This document shows, piece after piece, positions 35,760 through 44,208 of a stretch of DNA of 64,000 bases; the stretch's first letter is position 1; each line of letters starts with the position of its first letter. Source of the DNA: Phycisphaerae bacterium. GTDB lineage: Bacteria > Planctomycetota > Phycisphaerae > Sedimentisphaerales > Anaerobacaceae. A program made the position numbers and the translations under genes. Under the pieces are notes generated by a model. It saw only the letters and a list, made by a program, of their open reading frames with translations. It had not been told where the DNA came from and searched no databases. Location: positions 1 through 64,000 of the forward strand of contig JADHXR010000013.1 in assembly GCA_016782865.1 (NCBI GenBank), given 5' to 3'.

Positions 35760-35815
35760 AACTGAACAATCCCCTTTTCTTTGCATTGCTCGATCCCTTC
35801 TGCGTTCGTTTTGTG

Positions 35816-36592
35816 TTACAAACTCAACCAGGTCATTGCGTTCCGCGAGCGAATCTTTTCCTTGTCGCTTTCGCTCGCGTCCAATACTTCCAGCTTTGCC
35901 AATGCGGGATCCGGATACTTGAAGGGCATCCCGGTCCCGAACATCACACGCTCGGCGCCGAGGTTCGTGATGAGCTGCCCAAGCTCGTTCGCCAGCACGG
36001 CGCTCAAGCGGGACAGTTCGATGGTATAATTAGACGGCAGACCATTGTCCTTGCGCCCGAGCGGGCACCCTGTGTAGCCGATGCCGTTGAGCAAGATAAA
36101 GCGTGCCTTTGGGTGGGCTTTCACCAGCTCGACAATCTCCTCCAGCGGCACGTCGGGGACGTTCAGTAGCCAGCTCCGCTGGCGGTTGTCCTCGGCGCGG
36201 ATGGGGATTGAGATGACCATGCCTCGCTCGGTCGCGGCGTTCATGAGCTCCCGGCAGCAGGGGCTGGAGAGCTGGTAGTTGTGCCATTTGGGATAGAGAC
36301 GCAAGCCCGCCATGCCGAACTCCTCGTGGCAGATCTTCAGATCGTCCTTCCAGCCGGCGTAGAACGGATTGATCACGGCAAATGGAATCAGCCGGTCACT
36401 ATGACCACGGACCTCTTCGGCCACCTCTTCATTGCCGGCCTGCGCGTTGCGGTAGGTGATGGCGCTGGCGCTGGAGACGATCGCCTTGTCGATCCGTTTG
36501 GAGTCCATCAGCTCCAGCAGTGACGCGGCCGTGTTGTGCCGCAGCCGGCGGAACGCAAAATGGCCAAGATAAGCATTCACGTCAACGATCAT
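35816..36592 (-). CDS. Amidohydrolase (Amidohydro_2/TIM-barrel) family protein
   Basis: A 258-residue TIM-barrel hydrolase-like protein of the PF04909 kind (MIVDVNAYLGHFAF, GLRLYPKWHNYQL, RFILLNGIGY, RVMFGTGMPFKYP). The strong metal ligands seen in true amidohydrolases (HxH near the start) are not visible, since the start reads DVNAYLGH, so the metal site may be altered. It overlaps the start of the upstream paralogous gene by four bases and is probably co-transcribed. No export signal. Substrate unknown; the surrounding uronate and pectin genes hint at sugar-derived lactones or carboxylates. Confidence 0.8.
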   Translation of the reverse strand: MIVDVNAYLGHFAFRRLRHNTAASLLELMDSKRIDKAIVSSASAITYRNAQAGNEEVAEEVRGHSDRLIPFAVINPFYAGWKDDLKICHEEFGMAGLRLYPKWHNYQLSSPCCRELMNAATERGMVISIPIRAEDNRQRSWLLNVPDVPLEEIVELVKAHPKARFILLNGIGYTGCPLGRKDNGLPSNYTIELSRLSAVLANELGQLITNLGAERVMFGTGMPFKYPDPALAKLEVLDASESDKEKIRSRNAMTWLSL

Positions 36593-37533
36593 GATTTCCG
36601 CCTCCGCAAGAGCCGCATCATGTTCCCGCCCAGGATCTTCTGCTTGTCCTGTGCGCTCAGGTCCGCCCCACGAATCTTGCCTATCCCTGCGGTCATGGAC
36701 GAGTCACAGCCAAAGAGGAGTCGATCCACCCCTACAACTGCTGCTGCCATCTCCACCGTGCCCTCATCCGTTACGCTGCCGCTGGTGTCGAGCAAGACGT
36801 TCGGCGCGTGGCGCAGGGCCTTGATCGTCCATTCCCAATCACCCCCACCGGAGATGTGCGCGCAGATTAGCATGGCCTCCGGGTAGCGGCGAGCCAGTTC
36901 AGCGAGGTGCCCGCCGTCGGACATACGCGGCTGGTCCTGAACGAAGTAGTGGGAGTGCGAGGCGTGCTGCAGGACCGGCACGCCCAGCTCAATCGTCAAC
37001 TCCACGATGGGAAAGACCACTGGCTCCGTGCAGGTGTACTCGTTATAGAGCTTGACGCCGATGAATCCACGATCTCCTACGCAGTGGCGGATTTCCTCCA
37101 ACGCCTCTCGGCCGTAGCCGGGATTGACGTAGCAGTAGCCGAGCACCCGGCCGGGGAACCTGCGCATCCCGTCGGCCGTCCACCGGTTGCATTGCCGAAA
37201 ACCGTCGGCGGTCGCCGGCCGGCGCGGGGTGAGGGTCGAGCAGCACAATTGATCGATTCCCAGCTTGTCCGCCGCCTCGATGAGCTTGCGGTCGTCTGCC
37301 TCCCATGTCGCGCGGCTTCGATGAGTCAGGTGTGCGTGACAGTCGATGACCTTGCCTTTGCGGAACGGGCCGCTCGACGTGCCGGGTGCAGGTAACTCGA
37401 CGACTGCGGACGCCGATGGCAGTGCCGCCACCCCCATCGCTGCGGCTGTAGCGGCCGCACCCTTCAGGAGAGTCCGGCGCGTGACGTGCGGCTGAGGTGC
37501 CGGCGGACCTGAGGCTATCTGGGGGATGGCCAT
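36589..37533 (-). CDS. Tat-exported amidohydrolase family protein
   Basis: ATG 37533 follows AGGAGG with nine bases between, and starts a Tat signal (RRTLLKGAAATAAAMGVAAL). The mature protein has the metal motif IDCHAHLTHRS (H-x-H), a barrel His in ICAHISGGGDWEW and a late Asp in LLFGCDSSM, as in Amidohydro_2 metal hydrolases. The paralogue downstream overlaps it by four bases. The first 26 residues of the longer in-frame reading (from 37611) lack export features and are rejected. Substrate not inferable. Confidence 0.85.
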   Translation of the reverse strand: MAIPQIASGPPAPQPHVTRRTLLKGAAATAAAMGVAALPSASAVVELPAPGTSSGPFRKGKVIDCHAHLTHRSRATWEADDRKLIEAADKLGIDQLCCSTLTPRRPATADGFRQCNRWTADGMRRFPGRVLGYCYVNPGYGREALEEIRHCVGDRGFIGVKLYNEYTCTEPVVFPIVELTIELGVPVLQHASHSHYFVQDQPRMSDGGHLAELARRYPEAMLICAHISGGGDWEWTIKALRHAPNVLLDTSGSVTDEGTVEMAAAVVGVDRLLFGCDSSMTAGIGKIRGADLSAQDKQKILGGNMMRLLRRRKS

Positions 37534-37699
37534 ACGTTCCTGCCTCCTGTCCAATGTAGATAACCCGTTGCAGTCAACAGCCCAAAGGCTTTCAACAGAA
37601 CCATCCAGCAACTGCCCAGTGTTCTCCTAAGCATATACGCCCTCACGTTCAACAATAGCTTCTCGGCAGCACGGCTAAAAGCAAGTCTTACCAGTATGC

Positions 37700-37728
37700 A
37701 TTATACTGCCAGATGGGAATTCTCGCAA
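37700..37728 (-). promoter_or_regulatory. Promoter of the amidohydrolase pair
   Basis: On the minus strand, TTGCGA at 37728-37723, 17 bases, TATAAT at 37705-37700. Leader to ATG 37533 is about 160 bases. Apart from this promoter and the lyase remnant at 37865, the interval 37534-38052 holds nothing else recognised. Confidence 0.5.
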
Positions 37729-37864
37729 TTGGAACAAGAACCGCAAGTCAGCCATCCAGGGCTGCCCGTGTTAGTCCTCCAACAAGCCGCCTCCCGGCTG
37801 TCTCGGGTCGATTTCTCTCCTTGAATCGTTTTCCCCTTATCAGTATAATCATTCTCGTCGGTGA

Positions 37865-38014
37865 CATAAAGAAACAGAGATTATGAAGATTGCTGACAAC
37901 ATTCTTCCCTTCCAGCGTGAGAATGAAGGCTGGCCCATGAATTGCGATATGGAGGCAATTTCAAACGACAGGCGAAAAGGCAAAGCTATTGCACTAAAGC
38001 ATATTTTAAAGTGA
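37865..38014 (+). pseudogene. Short pectate lyase (PL10-like) fragment
   Basis: Open from 37865 to TGA 38014; the stretch [21 protein letters not shown] resembles the N-terminal blade of PL10 pectate lyases, whose family form is ADNxLxxQRxxGGWPKNxDM. Only about 45 of some 350-400 residues remain and no signal peptide is attached. It sits just upstream of the enolase-superfamily gene and, with CE15, GH115, PL11, the esterase and the anSME remnants, indicates a vanished pectin/xylan gene complement. Assignment rests on one short motif. Confidence 0.45.
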
Positions 38015-38052
38015 TTGAGTCATTAACTGTCACAGAAAGTGGGAACCATATC

Positions 38053-39339
38053 ATGAGAACAAATCGTCGAGAACTTATAAGCAGTGCCCTTGCTGGTGGG
38101 CTTGCTGCCACATGGTCGCGCTCATGCGGCGGCTCAGAAGCCCAGGTGCCTGGTTCGGAGACCCAGAAATCGCAGTACGCCCGCCTGGATGAAATACTTG
38201 AACAGCCTGTACTGAAAAAGGAGCTGTTTGCTGCTCCAGTGATCATTAAAACTCTCGAATTGCTTCGTTATGAGCGCAGTTTCTTGTGCCGGGTACGTTC
38301 TTCTGATGGTGCAGAAGGTGTTTCGGTCGGTCACAGCGGGATGAATTCGCTCTATCCAATCTTTCTCAATTCATTGAAACCTTTCTTTATCGATAAAGAT
38401 GCACGCGAGTTGGATCTGCTGCTTGAAAAGGTGTACATATACAATCTCAATTTCAGATTAAGCGGCATGGCGCTCGGGATACCTCTGGCTACTATTGAGT
38501 TTGCGATTCTCGATATGCTGGGGCGTATTGCTGACAAATCCATCGGCCAGTTGATCGGAGAAATTCACCACCGGCGAGTTACAGTGTACCAAGCCACAGA
38601 ATACCGTGAAAAACCATTAGGGGAGTCTTTGGAACTGATAAAAAGGGATGTCGCGGAATATAATGCCCACGCGGTCAAGATTAAAGTTGGGGGCCTCATG
38701 TTCATGACCAAGGACATTAATGCCGTTGGTCCGAAAGGAAGGACCGAAAAGATCATTCCGCTGATCCGCGAGACATTTGGCGATAAAATGGCTTTGTATG
38801 CAGATGCAAACGGTTTTTATTCAGTGGATGAGGCGATACGGGTCGGCAAGTTATTGGAAGCTTACGGTTATGGTTTTTTTGAAGAACCTGTTCTTTTCGA
38901 CTGGTATGAAGAGACCAAACAGGTTGCTGATGCACTGAGGATTCCAATTGCAGGCGGCGAGCAGGAATACAGCCTGCATGGCTTTCGCTTTCTTATTGCC
39001 AATGATGGTCTTCAAATTGTCCAACCTGACAACTATTATTTTGGCGGCATGATTCGTTCGATGAAGGTGGCGCGTATGGCACAGGCATTCGGCAAAGCTT
39101 GTACGCCGCATATGTCTGGTGGAGGACTCGGATACCTATACATGATTCATTTTGTATCTGCCCTTGGCAATGCATTTGCTCATCATGAATTCAAAGGATT
39201 AGACACAGATGTACAATTTGAATGCAAAACATCGCCCCTGTCAGTGGTGGATGGAAAGATTAAAGTCCCCACCGGTCCGGGGTCAGGTGTGGAGATTGAA
39301 GCGGATTTCATTAAGAAGCATGAGGCAGTCAAAGGATAG
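38053..39339 (+). CDS. Mandelate racemase/muconate lactonizing enzyme family, Tat-exported
   Basis: ATG 38053 starts a Tat-like signal ([18 protein letters not shown]). The enolase-superfamily barrel shows the K-x-K base (VKIKVGG), metal ligands in [16 protein letters not shown] and GGEQEY, and the closing [11 protein letters not shown]. Such enzymes dehydrate or epimerise sugar acids such as galactarate or glucarate. A Tat-exported member is unusual because most act in the cytoplasm. The frame is open upstream to 37942, but those residues have no family match. It is the only intact gene in a stretch of pectin-gene remnants. Confidence 0.88.
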   Translation: MRTNRRELISSALAGGLAATWSRSCGGSEAQVPGSETQKSQYARLDEILEQPVLKKELFAAPVIIKTLELLRYERSFLCRVRSSDGAEGVSVGHSGMNSLYPIFLNSLKPFFIDKDARELDLLLEKVYIYNLNFRLSGMALGIPLATIEFAILDMLGRIADKSIGQLIGEIHHRRVTVYQATEYREKPLGESLELIKRDVAEYNAHAVKIKVGGLMFMTKDINAVGPKGRTEKIIPLIRETFGDKMALYADANGFYSVDEAIRVGKLLEAYGYGFFEEPVLFDWYEETKQVADALRIPIAGGEQEYSLHGFRFLIANDGLQIVQPDNYYFGGMIRSMKVARMAQAFGKACTPHMSGGGLGYLYMIHFVSALGNAFAHHEFKGLDTDVQFECKTSPLSVVDGKIKVPTGPGSGVEIEADFIKKHEAVKG

Positions 39340-39653
39340 TCCACAAAGAGATGTTGCTGTTCGAGTGTCTGTCGACGCCATTGAGCGGCGACTTGTGAGA
39401 CAAAAGGTTGGCAGTGGGTGAAAAAACGTTTGTAGCCAGCACAAAGGTAGTTCAATCCGGCCTCGCCATCCGGTGTCCGGATAAAGCGGTTCTTAGGGCA
39501 CTCACCGTTACACATGGTCCGAACATCACATGCTCGACAGTATTCTGGCAAAGTCTCCAATTTGGCCTTTCCGAATGCTCTCTGCGCCGGACTGTCGAGC
39601 AACTCGTCCAGTGGCTTGGCGAAGACCTGAAACTCACGAGAGGCTCTGGTCAA
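39340..39653 (-). pseudogene. C-terminal fragment of anaerobic sulfatase-maturating enzyme
   Basis: anSME radical-SAM enzymes convert Cys or Ser of sulfatases to formylglycine. The fragment carries the SPASM part: SPAQRAFGKAKLETLPEYC, CDVRTMCNGECPKNRF and RTPDGEAGLNYLCAGYK, which are diagnostic. The radical-SAM core with CxxxCxxC, about 300 residues, is missing. The C-terminal end has no stop of its own and runs into the antisense side of the enolase gene, so both ends are joins. A terminator hairpin of the next gene lies immediately upstream. Confidence 0.85.
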
Positions 39654-39678
39654 ATTTGCGTCTTCCTTTGAAAAGAGA

Positions 39679-39708
39679 GAGCCTGCCGAAGATAGCCCCG
39701 GCAGGCTC
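39679..39708 (-). terminator. Rho-independent terminator
   Basis: A perfect 10-base stem (GAGCCTGCCG paired with CGGCAGGCTC) with a 10-base loop, followed on the minus strand by TCTCTTTTC. It lies 17 bases beyond the stop of the minus-strand gene 39725-40738 and fits its 3' end. Confidence 0.8.
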
Positions 39709-39724
39709 CATAGCTATGTTCCAT

Positions 39725-40738
39725 TTACGCTCCGCTGCGTCTTCTGAATGTACTGATGACCTTTGTACCCGTTATCTTCCAGCTTCCTCTGGAACTGGTC
39801 ATCTCTCCGGCAAGTTTTGAGTCCTCAAGTTTGCCGGCGAATCCCATTTCGAATTTCTGATCGCCGAACTCGAGCACGATCTTGAAATTCACTTTGTCCC
39901 CTTCGAGGGCGACATTCTTGACGGGAATCGATCCGTACAGTCCGCTCATGTCCGGGTTGATTCTCAGTCTCTGCTTGCGGGTGCCCCGCTCGGATGTGGA
40001 TTCGAGAATCCACGTGCCGATGAGCGGCGTGCCGGCGCGTTTTCCCACCGCCTCTATCTCTCCTCTATTAGACTTGAGCGTGCCGGTGAGCGTGTCAGTT
40101 TCCCGCTGGATCGTTCCCTCGAAGCTCGCCTGCCACTGGCGATCCTCGCTTTTCCTTTCCATCTTGAAGCTCAGATTGCCGCGCTCGTACTGCACTTCCG
40201 GGATTGTGAGGTTGCCCCGCTCACTCTGCCATTCGGCGCTGAGCTTGCCTTCCTGGTCGGCCTTGACCACCATCGTCGAGTTGAACTGGCGATCCTCCAT
40301 TTTGAGCGTCATTTGCCAGCTCCCGACAGCGCGGGCAATTCGCGGGCTTGGCTTGCCCTCGACCTTGTACTCTCCTCTGTCGCTCGACAGCGTACCGGAG
40401 AGTTTGCCGTCCTGAATCGTTCCCGTGAACTTGGACGTTGTGGATTGACCGTCACGATTGCGACTGTCCCTGGTGAAGCTGAACTGACCGTCTTCATACT
40501 TGAGGTCTTTCAGTTCGCTAAGGCTCATGAAGCTGATCCACTGACCGGTCCGGTTGCCCTCGCTGTCCCGGGAAAACGAAATAATCGCTTCCCTCTGTCT
40601 TTCGCCGGCCTCGTACTTGATCTGCCAGTCGCCGTACAACCCGCCCCTGCGGGACTGAGCGCTGGCCTGCGCCGAGAGCATGGTCAGAATCACCAATGAA
40701 CAACACAGGACCGCCTTGAAAAATGTTTGATCCTTCAT
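39725..40738 (-). CDS. Exported protein with three beta-rich repeats, function unknown
   Basis: The start is ATG 40738, preceded by GGAGG, with a signal peptide (AVLCCSLVILTMLSAQASA). The mature part has three roughly 100-residue repeats, each starting near GxWxxxx and ending in TGTLxSxRG or TGTxxSxRG (FTGTIQDGKLSGTLSSDRG, LTGTLKSNRG, LAGEMTSSRGSW). The pattern looks lipocalin-like or Ig-like, and I know no named family. The adjacent upstream gene has the same three repeats fused to a methyltransferase domain, so this is a tandem paralogue. Confidence 0.8.
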   Translation of the reverse strand: MKDQTFFKAVLCCSLVILTMLSAQASAQSRRGGLYGDWQIKYEAGERQREAIISFSRDSEGNRTGQWISFMSLSELKDLKYEDGQFSFTRDSRNRDGQSTTSKFTGTIQDGKLSGTLSSDRGEYKVEGKPSPRIARAVGSWQMTLKMEDRQFNSTMVVKADQEGKLSAEWQSERGNLTIPEVQYERGNLSFKMERKSEDRQWQASFEGTIQRETDTLTGTLKSNRGEIEAVGKRAGTPLIGTWILESTSERGTRKQRLRINPDMSGLYGSIPVKNVALEGDKVNFKIVLEFGDQKFEMGFAGKLEDSKLAGEMTSSRGSWKITGTKVISTFRRRSGA

Positions 40739-40778
40739 GATGCGTGCCTCCAATAAAGAGTTATCATTTGCCGATAGT

Positions 40779-40807
40779 TTTCTACGTTATCGACCTTCGA
40801 TTGTCAA
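40779..40807 (-). promoter_or_regulatory. Promoter of the three-repeat protein
   Basis: Minus strand: perfect TTGACA at 40807-40802, 17 bases, TAGAAA at 40784-40779, about 40 bases before the start codon. Confidence 0.55.
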
Positions 40808-40870
40808 TGAGAGAAGCGTTCTCTGCAATTTAGCACACAGCGCCAGAGATCCTTGTCGCCCGGGTCTGGC

Positions 40871-42391
40871 TTATTCGTCACTCACATCCTCTTTCTTCAA
40901 CGGAGTGGTCCAGAGATAAACAGTGTGTGTATCCCAATTTTCCCCTTCGGCGTTGACCTCAACGACCTTGTCGGGCTTTACGCCTTCCATGTCGAAGTCG
41001 TGTGAGACAATTCGCGAACCAGGCTTGAGTTTCTCTAATTGGGGGATCAGTTTTACGTTCAAACTGGGCAGCAGGTAGAGAGTGACCACATTTGCCTTGC
41101 TGAGGTCCAATGTGAAAATATCTTTCTGTTCAATTCGAACCAGATGCCCGACATTGTTCTTTTCCACATTTGCCAGTGACTCTTTTATGCGTTTGCGAGC
41201 TATATCGTAGCCCACAGCTCTGCATCCGTATTCTTTCGCGGCCGTAACCACAATCCGGCCGTCACCGCAGCCGAGGTCGTAAAGCAGATCGTCCTTGGTG
41301 ACTTGCGCCAATTCGAGCATCTTGTCCACTACCGATTGAGGAGTAGGGACATAAATGACATCCGGTTCCCGCGGAGTCTTTTCAATCCGCACGGCTTGTT
41401 GTCGGGCGCCCGTCGGACGTCTTCTCTGGCCTGTTACTTTTCGGGTTCCTCTTGAGGTAGTCAGCTCTCCAGTAAGCTTCCTGCTCTCGACCTGACCCGC
41501 AAAGCTAATCTCATATTTGCGCTCACCAAAATCCATAACGGCCTTGAAGGCCACCTGACCCTTGTCAACGTCAATTTTCTTGACGGCGATCGGTCCGTAC
41601 ATGGCGCTAAGGTCGGGATTTATCCTCAGCAACTGCTTTCGGCTCCCGGAATCCGATGTAATATCAAGCTCCCACAGGCCGACAACCGCAGCTCCAATGC
41701 GCTTACCTTCTACCGCGACGTCACCGCGGTCGGACTTGATTGTGCCGGTAAGCGTGTGTCTTTTGATTGTTCCCTCAAAAGTAGACTCCCACTGCCGGTC
41801 CTGGATCTTGCTCTTGCGATCAAACGTTAATCTTCCGGTTTTGAAATCTACGTTTGTCACTTCATGTTCGCCCCGTTGGCTTTCCCAATCGACTGAAAGT
41901 TCTCGTTCTTCATTCGCCTTGACTGCGAGAACCGCGGTGAATTCCCGCTCGTCCATCTTGAGCTTTGTCTCCCAGTTCCCTACCGCCATAGGCATCCGCC
42001 TCAGACGCGTGCCTTCGGCCTCAGACTGCCCTCTATTACTGGAGAATGTTCCGGAGAGCTTGCCCCGGCGGACCGTTCCCGTGAAGTTCGTGGTGGTTTC
42101 CTCGCCGCGGAATCGATTAACCTGAACGAAACTGAGTTGGTTTCCCTCGTACTTGAGGTCACGCAACGTACTGATACCCCTGAGACTAATCAACTCACCA
42201 TTCAACTCATTGTCCTTATCCTCAGATAGCGACAAGATCGACGTCATCTGCCGGCCGTCGAAGTCCACCTGGACCTGCCAGTCTCCAGTAATCCCTCTCT
42301 TTGCCTGTCCGACCGAAACCTGCGCCAGAGACATCAGTAGGATGATTGGCCCTAAGAGTCGGATTATCCTCCAATTTGCTGACTGCTTCAT
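40871..42391 (-). CDS. Three-repeat domain fused to SAM-dependent methyltransferase, exported
   Basis: Signal peptide (LLGPIILLMSLAQVSVGQA). Residues 30-330 have the same three beta repeats as the gene at 39725 (KLSGTFSSNRG, LTGTIKSDRG, LTGELTTSRG). From about 345, YVPTPQSVVDKMLELAQV opens a class I methyltransferase domain with motif I DLGCGDGRIVVTAAKEYG, VGYDIARKRIKESL, DIFTLDLSKANVV and SRIVSHDFDM. An exported methyltransferase with SAM motif is odd, because SAM is not known outside the cytoplasm; the domain may have another role. The linker (GQRRRPTGARQQAVRIEKT) is basic and may be a domain boundary or a former gene fusion. Confidence 0.85.
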   Translation of the reverse strand: MKQSANWRIIRLLGPIILLMSLAQVSVGQAKRGITGDWQVQVDFDGRQMTSILSLSEDKDNELNGELISLRGISTLRDLKYEGNQLSFVQVNRFRGEETTTNFTGTVRRGKLSGTFSSNRGQSEAEGTRLRRMPMAVGNWETKLKMDEREFTAVLAVKANEERELSVDWESQRGEHEVTNVDFKTGRLTFDRKSKIQDRQWESTFEGTIKRHTLTGTIKSDRGDVAVEGKRIGAAVVGLWELDITSDSGSRKQLLRINPDLSAMYGPIAVKKIDVDKGQVAFKAVMDFGERKYEISFAGQVESRKLTGELTTSRGTRKVTGQRRRPTGARQQAVRIEKTPREPDVIYVPTPQSVVDKMLELAQVTKDDLLYDLGCGDGRIVVTAAKEYGCRAVGYDIARKRIKESLANVEKNNVGHLVRIEQKDIFTLDLSKANVVTLYLLPSLNVKLIPQLEKLKPGSRIVSHDFDMEGVKPDKVVEVNAEGENWDTHTVYLWTTPLKKEDVSDE

Positions 42392-42518
42392 AATGTGGTT
42401 CTCCTAAAAGAAAAAGCACTCTTTACGATCGCTACCCGTGCAAACAAACAAGGGCAGAACTCTCGGTAGAAAGAGGTCCGCTCGGTATTTGACAAAACGC
42501 AGATGCCGCTTTCTTAAA

Positions 42519-43775
42519 TTAGTCCTTTCGAATATCGTAGGCAAAAAGCTGGTCTGCATGGCGTACGTACAGTCGTCCACCACAGATGACCGGATGAGCC
42601 CAGTAGAGCCCCTTACCGCCACGCGGCAGACGAAATAGACCTGCATCCTCCCACTTGTCGTCAGTTGCCTTCACAAGTGTCATTGTGCCTTTCTCGTCGA
42701 GGCAATAGAGCCTATCGTTGGCATAAGTCAGGGACCCTTTACCCGGGGCTTGCCACAGTTCACGCCCCGTCTTGAAATCCAGGCAGAACCAGCCACGTGA
42801 TTCGTGGCCCGCGCCGTACAGATGACCGTTCAGCAGCAAGACTCCACCATGATGATTGTCCAGCAAATCACTGGTCCACACCTTCTTGATTGAGAACTTG
42901 CCATCGGCCTGCCGTTGCGGTCGCAGCAGGATACAGCCTCCGCCGTAGCCACATGAAGCGTAAACCAGGCCGTCGCTAACGATCACGTCTGTAGCGCTGT
43001 TGTCTCGTTCGTTGCCAAAGGTGTAATCCCAGAGCATCCGCCCATTTTTGGGATCGAAGCCAAACACGCGTTTTGAACTCATTGTAATGATCTGCTCGAC
43101 ATCATCGATGCGCGCAACCACCGGCGAACAATACCCGACCGGGTCCTCGATTTCCGTGTTTGCCCACAAGGTGCGTCCCGTTTCCTTCTGCAGCGCTACC
43201 ACGTACCCACCAGCGCCACCGGGGCAACAGAAAAGGGCATCTCCATAAATCAGTACGGATTCGCTCAATCCATACTTCGGCCGCTCTGCGTCGAAGGTCT
43301 TTAACACGTCCACGTGCCACCGTTCACTGCCTGTTTGAACATCGAATGCAGTCAGCTTTCCCATTTCAGAGAGGTGGTATACGGTCTCGCCATCCACGGT
43401 GGGTGTGCTCCGAGAGCCTGCATATGGCACGGCCCAGGGTTGTCGCTCGGAAGCTTCCCAGGACTGTCCATTGAGGCGCTGCCACAACTGTCTCCCCGTC
43501 AAGTCTAGAGCCGTTACGTACGTCTGCTTGTCGATCATACCGGCCGTAAAAATGCGAGTTGCACCTATCGATACTGAACTATACCCATGTCCGATGCCGG
43601 AGGCGGTCCACAACAACTTCGGCCCCTCCTGCGACCAAGTCTGCAAAAGCCCTTTGTCGGTCGCCAAGTTGTCACGTCGTGGCCCGTGAAAACAAGGCCA
43701 GGTTGCGCCATCGGCAGCCAACACTGCAACAGGCATATTGAGGATTAACAAAAGCAGAATTCTAAAATGAAACAT
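42519..43775 (-). CDS. Exported PQQ-binding-like beta-propeller protein
   Basis: A 418-residue protein with signal peptide (MFHFRILLLLILNMPVAVLA) and a repeated Trp-rich propeller: WPCFHGPRRDN, RLWQRL, LWANTEIEDPVGY, RMLWDYTF and TGRELWQAPGKG. It belongs to the PQQ-like (BamB/pyrrolo-quinoline quinone) fold common in Planctomycetota; the ligand residues for quinone are not evident, so it may be a binding or structural propeller. Two minus-strand promoters are plausible upstream (see 43884). Ends cleanly with YDIRKD. Confidence 0.9.
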   Translation of the reverse strand: MFHFRILLLLILNMPVAVLAADGATWPCFHGPRRDNLATDKGLLQTWSQEGPKLLWTASGIGHGYSSVSIGATRIFTAGMIDKQTYVTALDLTGRQLWQRLNGQSWEASERQPWAVPYAGSRSTPTVDGETVYHLSEMGKLTAFDVQTGSERWHVDVLKTFDAERPKYGLSESVLIYGDALFCCPGGAGGYVVALQKETGRTLWANTEIEDPVGYCSPVVARIDDVEQIITMSSKRVFGFDPKNGRMLWDYTFGNERDNSATDVIVSDGLVYASCGYGGGCILLRPQRQADGKFSIKKVWTSDLLDNHHGGVLLLNGHLYGAGHESRGWFCLDFKTGRELWQAPGKGSLTYANDRLYCLDEKGTMTLVKATDDKWEDAGLFRLPRGGKGLYWAHPVICGGRLYVRHADQLFAYDIRKD

Positions 43776-43883
43776 GGGCGCTCCTTTGCGAGACTTTCAG
43801 GCCGACCTGATAACCTGTAACACTTGATTTGCGTGAGTGTACCTGCGAAGCTGACCTCCATTTAGCAGATTGAAATCCGGCTC

Positions 43884-43912
43884 ATTATAATACTCCGTTT
43901 GATTTGGTCCAA
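43884..43912 (-). promoter_or_regulatory. Promoter of the PQQ-propeller gene
   Basis: Minus strand TTGGAC at 43912-43907, 17 bases, perfect TATAAT at 43889-43884. Leader of about 100 bases to 43775. The 433-base interval 43776-44208 holds this and the divergent efflux promoter. Confidence 0.55.
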
Positions 43913-44155
43913 GCCAAATTTGACTTTTTTTCTTTCTTGTTGTCTCCCCTAAACTGGATAACCCACCGTCTGGGCGAAAAGGACATGCTGTTCAGACCGC
44001 AGTTTCAATTCCTTATCAAGTCTCACTATTAACTTCGAGGATTCACTTGCGATATGATACCACAACTTTGTAGGAATATCCAAAGCAGGCGGTAGAGTTG
44101 CTTTCCTGGTATCTGGGCTCAAATGGACCGGATATACCCCACATGCAACAGCCCC

Positions 44156-44184
44156 TTGATCTGCCCTGTTTAATATGGTATACT
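44156..44184 (+). promoter_or_regulatory. Promoter of the RND efflux operon
   Basis: TTGATC (44156-44161), 17 bases, TATACT (44179-44184), 24 bases before the ATG at 44209. From the -10 box on it shares a 38-base stretch with the promoter at 2780, including ATGGTTGAA. Confidence 0.65.
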
Positions 44185-44208
44185 CATTTTGATGGTTGAA
44201 GAATCAGA

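Noticed and set aside
39183-39340. Continuation of the anSME fragment under the enolase gene
   Set aside because: Beyond 39340 the minus-strand frame is only the complement of the intact enolase-superfamily gene and has lost SPASM similarity.
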